Positions 44,359 through 55,812 of a stretch of 64,000 bases of DNA are shown here, in pieces (the first letter of the stretch is position 1; each line of letters opens with the position of its first letter). Both the position numbers and the translations under genes were made by a program. The stretch is taken from positions 372,001 through 436,000 of the forward strand of contig ML996693.1 in assembly GCA_010356995.1 (NCBI GenBank), in the 5' to 3' direction. The notes under the pieces are model-generated. The model did not search any database. It was given only the letters and a program-made list of their open reading frames with translations, and was not told the DNA's origin. This DNA comes from Trichodelitschia bisporula. Taxonomy: Eukaryota; Ascomycota; Dothideomycetes; Phaeotrichales; Phaeotrichaceae.

Positions 44359-47300
44359 GTGCACCTGTTTTCTCTTTTGATGTGTGAATGTGGAGAGCGG
44401 GGGGCGAGGCTGAGCTAGGCTGAGGTAGTACGCCGCATATGCGCGGTAACCGCTTCACTCTGCGGCTTCCCCTCCGTCCCCTCCGTCAAACATCACTAAC
44501 GCGTGTAGATACGTTCTCGTAACGGCTAGTTAGTCAGCCTCACTTGCCTCAGGCAGGTGTATGTGTAGATCCGAAACTCTTCATCTAGCATAAACGTCGA
44601 GCAAATGTGTGGGGGTGCTGGATAAAAACGGGTGTGTAGGGCTGAGCCGTGCGTGGGGGAATACTCTAGGCAGGCGTTTTGCGTACATGAAAGGCATGCG
44701 TATGGTATCCTAGGTAGAGGTGTGCGGTACATAGAGCGCAAAGACAGCAGATTGTGAGATGCACGACTGGCGGGGTTTGAATTGTTGAATTGCGTGACGT
44801 GAGAACGTTGTCTATTTCTGCAGCTCGCTACCGGATTCATGACGACAAGCAAGGACAAGGCAGGGAAGAACTTCAGTGCCATCCTGCCAGGGCGAGGAGG
44901 GGTAGGCATGCTGGGATATGTCCGAGTTAGGAAGGAGGGGTAGTGGCGGCTGGCTGGGGACGACATCTGTCGGTGCGGGTCTCTGCTTGAGTACGCCGCG
45001 CTGTGTTGGATTGATATCGCGAGTAAAAAGGAGAGGCAGAACGAGACGAGCGGAGTGCAGCCTCCGGTTTGCAGTCGGATATATACTGGCGCGCGTTCCC
45101 CGCCATCTCGAGGTTGTCTACCCGCCGCTGTGTTCTCGCTCACGGCGTCAAGTTGAGAACACAAGCACACGTGTTGAGGAAGCAGAGATATGACGTCCAC
45201 ACCACAATGGCTGCGCCAAGGGAGAGGCATCTCTATCTAGCATCAACACCATACAACCCAGAGAACCAGTATCGCGGTTACCGCCGGTTACAGGCAGGGT
45301 CTTCGGCTGCGCACAAACGGCAGCAACATTCCCGTAGTCTAGCCCGCCGAGGGTCCAAAGCTCATCCGAAAAACTCATAGCCACGCGGTCCACTAAGGCG
45401 GCTAGACAGAGTAGCCATAACTTCTCGGACCCCCTTAGCCCACGCCCCGAGTCCCACACTCGGCTACATAAACGGGGTCCCGGGCACAGTCCCCGATAAA
45501 CTACTGGGTCACGGACCGCATGTTACGAACGGGGTCCACTTTGCGGCTCAATATGAGCTTGCTTCGAACCCCACCAAGGGTAGCGCACTGTGGCACCCAC
45601 GGCTCGCGGCGCGGTTTTCGCGATGCAGACGAGGTGCCATTGGGTGGGGAGGGATGGTCTTGGCGGCGGGCCCGTGATCAGTGTTGGGGAAGTGAGGGTG
45701 TGCTGCCCGTTTGTGAGGGTGGTGCGGGGGATGGGCATGTGATTCCGCTTGGGTGCTGGGGTGACGTGAGGTGGGCACACCTCGCTCTGGCACGCGATGA
45801 GATACCGACGCTGTACCGGTAGCACTGATACCCGAAGCCGGAATGGATTTGAAGGTTCGTGTGTTCCGAAGCTACATTTTCTTTTCCTTCGCGCTTACGC
45901 TCTTTGAAGCGAGGTCAAAGCGGCGCGTTTGCGTGCGGGCTCGTGCGTTGCTTCGCACGCCTTTCACCACAGCAACGGCCGCCTAGGCCCGATGCGATGC
46001 GTGGCTGGCCCCGGCCCGCTAGGACGGCGGGCGCTGAGATCACGGGTTGGCCGATCCGTTTGATGGGCCGCGATGGGGCTAGGAGTAGTGGGGTTGGGAG
46101 GGGATTATTAGGGGGCTGTTAGCGAGAGCCGAGATAAGTTCTGTTCTCTGTTCCTTCTCGAGCGCTTTTTCTCTGGCTGTGAAGTCGAGAGAGGAGATGC
46201 AAAGATGGACATGTTTAACGTGCTAGAGCACTTTCCCTGCAGGACACCGTGAGACGAGACTCTCCCCTCCCCGCCGTGGGCCGAATCTGCCTCCTTCACC
46301 CCGGGCCCCGCGCGGTTTGGCCCCAGTGAGTGGCGCGCGCTCGGGGGAGTCCCGCGACGCTAGGGAGGTATGGGGCTTGGCGGCAGGGGGTGAGGGGGAA
46401 ATGCGCGAAACGGGCCGCTGCGGTTTAATGTCGGTGAGAGTCATTTGGTGAGAAGATGAAGATGAGAATGCTGATGGGCGGGAGGGAAGAGTGGATGACG
46501 ATGATGGTAGGCCTAAGTTATGGGGGTATACGTGGATATCAGTCAGAAGGATGGGATGGCCTCGATGCGCCGGAAGGAAGCGTTTGTGATCGATGATGAC
46601 TTTTGCCAATCTTACTCTTCTGCTTTTCTCGCCTCCTGCGTGGATGCGAGCAGCGGGCGTGATAACAATTCATCGCTATGGTTGCCGTCCACCGCTCCAA
46701 CCCTGGACCTGGCGCGCATTATTCTCATGCCGCCGTGACGCAGCCGCCGCTGCTCCTGCATCACGCTATGCGTAACTACAGTACCGCACCCATCAACATC
46801 CGCAAACTAGAACTAACGACTTAGATTCGTGCTTTCGTGCTCGTAGGAACGAAGAATGGCGAGTGAAGGGGGGGTGGAAAGACGAGAGAGGCCATTCCAT
46901 TCCGCAGCACTGCAGCGTGCATGCAAGTGGTTGCTGCAGTGTCCTCACCCCGCCTCTCCTGGGCCGCCGCCAGGGACTTCGGTCGACGCCCCCGGACGCT
47001 TCTTTGGACGGCACCTGTGCGTGTGCGATATTTGTGTGCGTTTTCTCGGTTGCTGAAGCAAACACTCAAGCGACCAGGAGTGCGCTGCATGAAACTTGAG
47101 GCCGGATTCCGAGACGGCGGGTGCTGTGTTTCCTGCACAGCGACTTTGTTTCGTGCGTCAGGCAGAGTGGGTTCGAGATTTGTTCAGGTTATGCGGATGA
47201 TGTTCGAGCGCGCGCGCGCAAGGGGAGACACCTGGCGATAATCATCTCAACGCAGCCCGCAATGTGGCTCTCGGGTCCGCGCACTCGTTAAGCTGCAAAC

Positions 47301-48461
47301 GTCGAGGAAACAGAAGCGAGAACCGCTGACTGGCAGTCAGTTTGTGAAAGGCGAGAACGGAGTCTGCCTGCATCAAGGCGATGAAGCAGTAAGGCTGGGC
47401 GAGTGCGCCTACGGGATGGTGCGCGGCTTCCTCACGGATGGGGGATGAGGTTCATGAAGCAGGAGCGAGCAAGGGAGCTCGGAATTTTGCAGCATTCTCG
47501 CCATCACGGAAGACGCCGCGTGGTTGATATGCCGTCCTTTGTATCTTTGCCCTCTCGCTCTCTGGGTTCGGATTGTGAGTGCGCGGTTTGAAGAGGCGTC
47601 ATCCCGGTTGCCCCACCAAGCCCGCGATAGCCAGGGCTGCGGCGTCGGCCACGGGTGCGAGGGTCATGAGACCGCTCTTCTTCAGCCTGACGGCTTGCGC
47701 AAGGGCGCCGAGAGGGGAGCCCGACGGGATACTGCGGAGCGATGGAGGCGAACGACGAGACTGGGGGATGAAGAAGGAGAAGAAGAAGAAGAAGCCGTGA
47801 ACGGACAATATTGCTAGCAGTAGGCCATCTCCTCTCATCATAATCTCTTTCCGGAGACATGTCCATGCCTTATTTTGTAGAGTGGAGAAGTGCAGAACAT
47901 TCAAAGCAATTATCCGCTTGGCTGTTAGCGATTGGATGGAGCCGGTAGGCGTTGCGCCGCCTTCACGGGCTGCTAACCGCTATCCGCTAACCTCCTTGCA
48001 GTGGTGCAGGTGCAGTTCCACGCGTTGAAGGCTTGCGGGGCCCAGGACGGGGATGGGAGGGGTCCAAGCACCAGTCGCTGCATGGCGCTTTTTTGGTGCT
48101 AGCGGAGCGGTAATTGGACGGCACGATAGCCTCCCTCGTAGGTCTCTTTGGGGATTGATGACTGCAAAGAAAGAGGACACATTTGATGCTGTTGGGCTTC
48201 TTCATGCCTTTGTCTTCATCTTTTCGTCTTCTCTTCCTTTAGAACAAGTGTAAGCGACAGAGATATCAGGATGAAGCAGCCATCAGTGAAACCAAGGGTG
48301 GTTCCCCCCCACAGTTAAACTACCAGGAGTGTCTCCGTAGGCACGCTAAGGACATCGACAAAAGTGAGACGGGATATTGATTGATTGAAGCAGTGCGCAC
48401 GAGACTGGGCTGTTGTCGCAATATGCCCCACCATTCAACGGCTTCCTCACTGCTCTCTCTG

Positions 48462-48480
48462 CTCTCTCTCTCTCTCTCTC
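48462..48480. repeat. CT dinucleotide microsatellite
   Basis: A pure alternating CT run upstream of the Meu6-like gene, preceded by a shorter CTCTCT block. Such runs are common in fungal promoters. Confidence 0.8.
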
Positions 48481-48522
48481 GCGCACAGAAGCATACTGGT
48501 CCCTTCCTCTGGACCCTCCTCT

Positions 48523-48590
48523 CACGCTATCACTGACCTCTCACTGACCTCTCACTCTCATTGATCTCTAACTGATCTCTTTGCTGACCA
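48523..48590. repeat. Degenerate tandem repeat of CACTGACCTCT-like units
   Basis: Units reading CACTGACCTCT, CACTGACCTCT, CACTCTCATTGATCTCT and AACTGATCTCT follow head to tail, decaying toward the 3' end. They lie about 0.7 kb before the Meu6-like start codon. Confidence 0.65.
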
Positions 48591-49291
48591 CTACTGTGCC
48601 ATCCGCAATCCCCATCTCCATTCCCAGCCACCTTGGCCATCCTCAATCCAATCCAATAACCGTTTCCAAGGTGCTCCTACCACTTCTGGGGGGGCCATCA
48701 CTGGGGGGCTTTTCCCACCAGGGCCTTTGCAATTTCATTAGTTAGCGCTTGGCCCCAGCTCCCCGCGTCTGCCCACCACCAAAACCTCCAAACTCAACCA
48801 CAAAACCCAAGCAGCGACACGGAATCGTCCAATCATCTCTCAAGATATCTCATTACCCACCCACCTCCTCCGAACCTTATGTCCCTCCCTCTCTTCCCTA
48901 CCGCAACCAACCCCCCCCCAACAATGCTCTCCCATCCACCCCTCCCACCCTCCCCCCCCAAGACCCGCTTCGCAGCTTAATTCGCCAGCCGGTTTCTCTT
49001 TTCTTCTGCTTGTCTCCATCACTTTTCTTCTCTTCTTCTGCTGCTTTCCCTCCAAAACATCTGTCACCTCTCCCTCCCCATTTCTCATCTTCAATCTCTT
49101 CCTTGTGATACCCCTCAACGCCTCGTCGACTCAGCCCCCGTCACGAGCCTGCGAGACTTACGCATCCGTCATCAACAAAGTAAGCTCTTTGTCCTAGAAC
49201 ACGCGACCGCAACAACTCTCCCGTCGTACCTTCACGTTCTTCAACCCCTCACCAAGCTTCCTTAATCGAAAGCATCTTCAACATCGTCAAC

Positions 49292-51532
49292 ATGTCGACC
49301 GAAGAGACGAAGCCTGTTCTCGATACCACGGCCCCCGCTCTCCCCGTGGTCGAGCCCACCATTCCCGCCCCCGTTGAGGCCGCCACCGCCGCTCCCGCTG
49401 AGACGACGGAAGCTTCAACCGCTGAGGCTCCAAAGGCCGAGGAGGCCACCGAAGCCGTTGCTGAGGAGCCGAAGAAGGAGGTCGAGCCCAAGTTCGACGG
49501 TCACCTGGGCTACAATGCTCCGGGCAACTTCCTGAAGTGAGTAGCGTGAACTGTGCCATAATCAGTGCAATCTATTCCCGACTCGAGACCCCGCATTGGT
49601 GGTGATCGGTGGTGCAACGATAGATATTGCTGGTTCGTTTTGGACGACTGGGCTAACCAAATTGTTCTGCAGGGATCTGTTGCCCATTCCTCCCAAGAAG
49701 CAGTACTTCTGGTTCGGCAGCGAGGAAGGTGTGCCTGCTGATAAGCTGAGCCACTACCTTGCTGCTGGCAAGCCTCACTTCGCGAACGCTACTGCTGCTT
49801 GGTCCGAGCAGACCGGCAAGGGTCTGCTCTACTTCAGCAAGCATGGCGAGAAGAAGGACGTGCCGACCGGTGTTTTGAACCTGGTACGCTTGAATTTTGC
49901 ATTTGCCAGAATTATCACTAACACAAATTAGGCTGAGGCTGAGGAGATCAAGGAGTCGGGCGAGCATGACATCAGCTTCAAGCTGCACGGCCACAAGCAC
50001 AAGTTCAGCGCCAACAACGCTGAGGAGCGCAGCGGCTGGGTTGCGTCCATCAAGAAGGTGTCGGAGGAGGCCAAGGCCTTGAAGGCGACCATCACGGAGA
50101 GCGAGGGCTACAAGGCTGCTCTGGAGAAGCTTAGTAAGTCACGTGATACGTACATTTTGTAACCCGTTCTAACCAACATGAAGGCAAGCCGTCTCTTGCT
50201 GTTCCCAAGCCCGAGTCTGTTGCCAAGAAGAGCACCGAGGTGAAGCCCGAGGGCGAGACTCCCGCTGAGTCTACCACCGAGGAGGCCAAGAAGTCGATCA
50301 AGGCCCGCTCGCGGTCGCGCGGCAAGCCTGGCAGCGTCTTCGGCTCTCTGTTCAAGAAGGACGAGGCCAAGCCCGAGGAGGCGAAGAAGGAAGAGGAGGC
50401 GAAGCCCGCGGAGACCACTGAGGCGGCTCCTGTTGTCGAGGCCCCTGTCGCCACTGAGTCCGAAACTGCTGCCGGTAAGCTGGACTGGTTTGCAGCATCT
50501 GTGCCTGGCTCTGACCTGCCCGCAGAACCCGCGGCTGAGGCTGCTCCGGCAGCTGAGACTCCTGCCGCTGATGCTGCTGCTCCAGCTGAGGCTGCTGCTG
50601 CAGCTGAGGAGCCCAAGGAGGAGGCGAAGGATGTGAAGGCGGGCCGTCGCGTCTCGCGCTGGGAGGGGTTCTTCAAGAAGGCGGACAAGCCCAAGGAGGT
50701 TGAGACGCCTGCTGCTGCTCCCGCTCCTACCGTTGTTGAGCCGGAGACTGCTGCGCCTACGGAGCCCGCTGAGGGTGCTGCTGGTGTTCTCCCCCTGACG
50801 GAGGCCCCTGCTGTCCCCGCTCCCGCGGCCGAGGAGAAGCCCGTCACCCCGACTAAGGAGCGCAAGCCCTCGCTGTTCAGCACTCTGCGCGAGCGTGTGC
50901 GGTCGCCTTCGGCCGAACACCCGCCCGTTATTGCCGCTCCCGCCGCCGCCGAGGCTCCCAAGGTTGACGACGCCACCCCCAAGGTCGACGAGGCTGCGCC
51001 TACTGACGCCCCGGTCGAGACTGCGCCTACTGGCGCCCCGGCCGAGACTGAGGCTCCCACCAACGGCGAGACTACCAGCCCGCCCGAGACCAAGCGCCGT
51101 AGCTCGTTCTTCGCTCTGAGCAGCCTCAAGCACAGCCTGAAGAAGCCCGTCGAGGCTGCTTCCGCCGCTGCTCCCACGACCGCCACCGAGACTGAGGAGG
51201 CCAAGCCTGCTGAAGAGGCTGCGAAGTCTGCCGAGGCCGAGGCTACTGAGCCTGAGGTCAAGGCTGCTCCCAAGGAGAAGAAGGACAACCCTGTGGCCAA
51301 GATCCTTCGCAAGACCAGCATTGCGATCCGCGGCAACAAGGAGAAGAAGGAGGTCAAGGCCCCGACCAAGGTCGACGAGACCACGGAGCCCGCCGCTGAG
51401 GCTGTCAAGCCCGTGGAGGAGCCGACCAAGGCTGAGGAGACTGCTGCCCCGGCTGAGGAGAAGAAGGAGGAGGAGAAGCCTGCTGCTCCTGTCGTTCCTG
51501 AGACCGCTCCGACCGTTTCCGCCACGGCCTAG
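49292..51532 (+). CDS. meu6: Meu6-like PH-domain protein with long Ala/Glu/Pro-rich tail
   Basis: Exons 49292-49536, 49673-49883, 49932-50133 and 50184-51532; 668 residues. Residues 1-70 are Ala/Glu/Pro-rich. The PH-like domain spans about 75-225: FDGHLGYNAPGNFLK, PIPPKKQYFWFGSEEG, AAWSEQTGKGLLYFSKHGEK, DISFKLHGHKHKFSANNAEE, RSGWVASIKK. The remaining 440 residues are low-complexity with repeated AE/AP/KK motifs and three spaced basic-aromatic modules (SVFGSLFKKDEAK, RRVSRWEGFFKKADK, RRSSFFALSSLKHSLKK). This matches the fungal Meu6 group (named from S. pombe); no enzyme activity is expected, and the PH fold suggests lipid or protein binding at membranes. The first intron is the longest in the window (136 nt). 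Strong GC bias of the tail opens long antisense frames, which are not genes. Confidence 0.85.
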
Positions 51533-53114
51533 ATAAAGGGCCGGAGGAACGTTCGGGGATCCGTCGGGCCGGTCGCAGTCGCGTGGTGGCTAGCCGCGGA
51601 GGGAGGCCTTGACACAGTGTCTGTCCATTCTGTGTGAAGAACTGGAAGAGGAGGAGAGGACCAAAACTATACCCCATCGCTCTCAGCGAAAACGGCAACG
51701 ATCGAACGAAATATACCCCTTCAGTTTTTTCCCATCCTCCTTTCCCCCCAGCGCCTAGATCATGACACTGCGGCTCAGTCAACATGTACGGCAATCATTT
51801 CCACGCTCGCTGTGTCGTATTTGGGACGGTTTCGTTGCAGCATCGCATCTCAGTGCGATCCTTCGGCTTGCTGATTTTGCTGTCATGTGGAGGGGAGTTG
51901 AGATGCATGTCTTACGTCTGCTCCGATTTGGATTTTTCTTCTAGATTGATACCACTGTGTTTTTGGCTTTGTCGCTTCATTTGGCTTCTTGCATCTTCCT
52001 CCACTTTTTGGTCTTTGCGCCTTGTTTCCCGGTCGCTCTGGTTTACGTCTGGCGAAATACCCCCGCAAGCAAATCCCCCAGCAACTCCCCTTATACCCCA
52101 ATACCCCCATCAACAAAACTCCTGCTGTCCTCTTTGATACCCTGTGCCAGAGCGTGCCTTTTGGGCGCCGCGAGTTGGATGCGTAATAATTAATAAATGA
52201 GGTTCCCTTTTTGCAATGAGGTCGTGTGTAAATATGAAGTGATGCAAGTGATGAACATGAAACGAAGGGAGGTTGCAGATTGGAGGTTGCTCCGTTTGCT
52301 GTGGGTACGGGTAACCTTACTACGGTAGGTCGCCAGACGATAAACACCAAAGAAGACGAGATGAGACGATGCGAAACATACGGTAATGACAGGTCTTGGC
52401 ACCAATCCCTTAAAACTCCGCCACACAGGCGAGCCCCGCTCTTCCCGGATCTGGGGGAGAGAACCGGGCCAGGTGCGCGGAGGGTGGAAAGTGGAGTGTG
52501 TGCGGGGCCTTGGCCTTTCCCCTTGGCCGTCTCCCCCCAGTTTCTCTGCTCATGTCATCGTTTGATTCAAGCCATCCCAACTACACACTCCATCCCAATT
52601 CATCCTCTCTTCCTCTCTTAACCAACTCCTAACCCACAATCACCGCAGTACATCCGTATTCGAATCTCTTCATCTGAACGTCGTGTACGTTTCGATAGCT
52701 GCCATCGCCGTACGGTACCCCCAGCTTCAATCCTCTACAATACGCCCGTTCAGTGTTGCCGTGTCGTGCTCAGGTGAGCGAAGCGGATTACCTACCCTAC
52801 TGTATCGTGGGTACTCTGCTCACCACACATCGGTATTTGCGCAGCTGGTGCTGCCATCTCAAACCTGTACGGAGTAGTTCAGCGACAAGAACTGTGCTTG
52901 TCGCCGTACAATTACTGCACGGTCCACCCCGCCCACCTGCAGTGTCGCTATGACCTGCAACGCCAAACAAGAACTGTAACCCCAACCTGCCATATTTTCA
53001 ACCGCGCAAAGCTCCGCACCCCGTGTCCGATTAAGTGCACATGCTGTTCCCGATCCACACCCACCTCCCCAAACCCTAGCTTCCCCGCCGCCTTGCATAG
53101 GTGTGAAAGCAATC
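51533..53114. other. Intergenic region, no gene recognised
   Basis: This 1.6-kb stretch contains the 3' UTR of the Meu6-like gene and the promoter of the UBTD-like gene. It holds a TACGGAGTA motif near 52869. The overlapping short frames between 52750 and 53490 are frame shadows or leader. Confidence 0.5.
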
Positions 53115-54158
53115 ATGGTACGTTCTGGGGTGTACAACCGCATATGACACAACGTGGAATGCAGCTAATCCGTCCCAGGGCTGCATGCAATCTTCCCAGC
53201 GTCACGCGTCGACTTCTGCCCCCGTTACAGAGCAAGTCCTTGACACCGCGGGCGCTAACACTTCGACCAGCCGCCTCGCTGCGCCAACTTCATCCATCTC
53301 GCGCCCGAACACCGGCACCTCCACTTCTGCTGCTACCAGCGGCAGCGCTCCGCACCGAGGACGCGCAGCCAACGATGCCAATGCACCCTTCGCGCTCAAG
53401 CTCGCACCAGAGCGTGCGCGGATCCCGCTTCCGCCACCTCGCACTCCCTCCGATGCTGCGACCCGCCGCACTATCTCGCGTAAGACGCTGATGCGCGAGC
53501 GTGAAGCCTTCTTCGACACTCGTGTCTCTGGTCGCCCTGAGGTGTGGGCTGCAGTTCGCATGGCTTGCGAGCTGCTCGAGGCGGGTGATGCAGAGGAGGC
53601 CAAGGCCGTTCTTCTCGCTGCAGGATGCCATTGTCCCACCGGGGAGATGTGGGGCACTGAGCGGTATCGTGGACAACGCCCACCGCGGCACACCATGGGC
53701 GGTGTATTTGACAAATGGGGCGAGCGCTATGTGGTGCCATCCTGGTGTGTCGGCGTACCGGTACTGGTAGTCGATGGCCCGGACGTCGAAGAGGAGTCGG
53801 ATGACGACGACGGCGAAAAGGCAGTAGAGTTGCTTGCTGATGCGGGCAAGGGCAAAGCCCGTGTGGCCGATGCGCCGCTCGTGAGGGTCGTGGCGCGCAT
53901 GAGCCATACGGCGAGGGATGTGGCAGTACAGGTGCGGGGGGATATTCGTGTCAAGGACCTGATTGAGAAGTTGAAGGAGGGCGCTGATGTAGGCTTTCCA
54001 CATCTTACTTCGAACCCTGCTAACTGCTACAGCTCCGCCAGAACAGCCGCATGAAGCTCGTGTACATGGGCCGCATATTGCACGAGGGGCTTCAACTGAG
54101 CGCACAGGGCTGGCAAGAGGGAAATGTCGTCAATGCGCTTGTGCTCGATGCGGCGTAG
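53115..54158 (+). CDS. UBTD-like protein: DC-UbP N-terminal domain plus ubiquitin-like domain
   Basis: Exons 53115-53117, 53179-53988 and 54033-54158; 312 residues. The first exon is just the ATG; a 61-nt intron (CTAAT branch) joins it to GGCTGC so that the protein starts MGCMQSSQR, an N-myristoylation consensus (Gly2, Ser6) with an adjacent Cys3 for palmitoylation. A Ser/Thr/Pro-rich linker follows, then the UBD domain (TLMREREAFFDTRVSGRPEV, AVRMACELLEAGDAEEAKAV, GVFDKWGERYVVPSWCV), an acidic insert and a C-terminal ubiquitin-like domain (VRGDIRVKDLIEKLKE, MKLVYMGRILHEG). Human UBTD1/2 bind E2 or ubiquitin at membranes and likewise begin MGxC. If the intron were ignored the start would be ATG 53185 without the lipid signal. 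Confidence 0.85.
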
Positions 54159-55072
54159 AGAATACGCTGCTGACTAGCCTGGGCTGCACATATCAGATCC
54201 CGCACAGCGCAAGGACTCGTCAATTTAACCTTCTCGACACATTCGCCACTGGCATCTCAGAATCACTCTTCTTTTTGGCTTCAGTTCGACGAAATGGGCG
54301 GCAGGTGGAGGGATAGACGTTTAATGGGTGCTTTCTGTGGGACCCCGAACGGGGAATAGCACTTCTGTCTTCGCGTGCTTTGTTCATGACCTGACGACCG
54401 GACACATGGGAGGAAGATGGACGGTTACGCGGCGGTTGATTTTGCGTTGGTTTCTGATTGCGTCTTCTTTTCTACATGCGTGTGGGTGCACGTTCGATAT
54501 GGGCGGTGTGCTTTTTCGGTAGTGGGTGTGTTCATAGGCGGGTGCATGGTTATGGCGCTGGAGGAGCGGGCAGGATGGATGATTCGAGGGCAAAAGGGAG
54601 AGGGGGGGTGTTTATGTAATTGTTAATATACCATGAGGATGTGGCGTGATGATGCTTGATACGGAAGCTTCATGGAAGTCGAGGAACCGCGAATGGTGCT
54701 GTACGTAAGCGGGAAGTGGCATTTATTGACTGTTCCAGAAAATATTAGCGTGAGGGGGGAGGCAAGCGAGAAGTACTCCAGCGACATCAGAGCCCGCAAC
54801 CGTACTTCATTCTTCGGCTGACGCTGCGCTGACTATCTGAGCCTCGATGCCTACGTCGGAGACCCTCCACCTCTTCGCCTCCCAGCAACACCCCTCTGCA
54901 TACATCAGTGCAGGCCACACAACGCATACTTCTCGCTGCCCTAGTGGAGATCGGGAGTCGGAATCCCGGCATGGGTTGAGTTGGGTGTATAACGATGCTC
55001 AGTGATAGGTGGCGGGTGATCGCGTTTTCACGAGTTGCGAGCGCCCTTTGCTCAGGGCAAGCCTCCCTCCGC
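54159..55072. other. Intergenic region between convergent genes
   Basis: These 914 bp separate the 3' ends of the UBTD-like gene and psf1. No gene or repeat is recognised. Confidence 0.6.
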
Positions 55073-55812
55073 TCAGCCCAGCTTCTGCAAATACCCCTGC
55101 GCAATAAGGCGCTCGACGTCGCCTTGCCGGACGTAGAACTGGCTGTTCTTCGTGAGGTTGATAGTCCTGCGCTTGTCAGCCATGCTCTCACCCTCCCCAT
55201 CACCACCATCAGCAAGACCACATACCCATACTCCGTCTGAATCTCCCCCGCATCCCGCAGCACCCGCACATCAACAAACAAATCTCTTGGCGGCTCCAAA
55301 CTCCCCGTGAGATCCACATCCGTCCACCGGCCCTTATACGCCGCCAGCAGATCCGCATACTGCCGCGCGTAATCCTCCTCCTCGGGACTCAGATTCCCTC
55401 CCTCCGCACCTTCCTCTCCTCCATCTCCCCCACTACTCATCCCTTTCCCGCCCTCCCACACGGACCCGGCAATCCGTTCCACCCGCCCCCGCGCATACGC
55501 CATCAGGCAGCGCTTATTCCGCCGCATGCACACATACGCGGTCAGGAGCTGCACGCGTGCGCCGGGGTCGTTGATGATGCTGGACGACGGGTCCTGCGAG
55601 GCGGGACCGAGGAGCGTATTCACGGTGGACTGGAGGGAGCGCGTTTCGGCGATTATGGAGGCTATGAGTTCGGTTTGTGGGGCGGGGAGGGTGGGGAGGG
55701 AGCGCGTGCGCGCGGCGTGGGCGATCTGGTGGAGTGGATTAGCGGTGATGTAGAGGGGACATCATTGGGGAGGTGAGAGACGCACTAGCTTATTCGCGGC
55801 GTCGCCGTACAT
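55073..55812 (-). CDS. psf1: GINS complex subunit Psf1
   Basis: Exons (minus strand) 55812-55786, 55725-55226 and 55166-55073; 206 residues, the normal Psf1 length. It begins MYGDAANKL, joined by a 60-nt intron to IAHAARTRSLPTLPAPQTEL. The MRRNKRCLMAYARGRVERI block and the strongly conserved run from EEEDYARQYADLLAAYKGRW through TDVDLTGSLEPPRDLFVDVR to RDAGEIQTEYG follow, then TINLTKNSQFYVRQGDVERL and IAQGYLQKLG. GINS binds MCM2-7 and Cdc45 to form the replicative CMG helicase. The 59-nt second intron is forced by the family sequence. A glycine/glutamate-rich insert (about residues 86-105) lies between the helical A domain blocks. Confidence 0.96.

Larger units (their letters stand above)
44359..49291. 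other. 4.9-kb region without a supported gene
   Basis: Open frames here (for example 44526-45230 minus, 46223-46609 minus, 47504-47866 minus) are GC-driven, overlap each other on both strands and show no domain. The last 550 bases (48740-49291) are strongly pyrimidine-rich with C runs and form the promoter/leader of the Meu6-like gene. A CT microsatellite and a degenerate tandem repeat lie before that. I cannot exclude non-coding RNA genes. Confidence 0.5.

Noticed and set aside
44526-45230. 234-residue minus-strand frame in the gene-free block
   Set aside because: No signal peptide, domain, or intron continuity; the composition is that expected of random GC-rich DNA.
45390-45590. Hairpin-like, tRNA-like stretch
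   Set aside because: Short inverted repeats and a GTTCGAA-like box occur, but no cloverleaf with matching A and B boxes can be drawn.
50131-51525. 464-residue open frame antisense to the Meu6-like gene (with a second, 341-residue antisense frame at 50108-51133)
   Set aside because: It mirrors the GC-rich, codon-biased, low-complexity tail of the sense gene, contains only Ser/Ala/Gly runs, and has no domain. The sense frame has introns and a PH domain.
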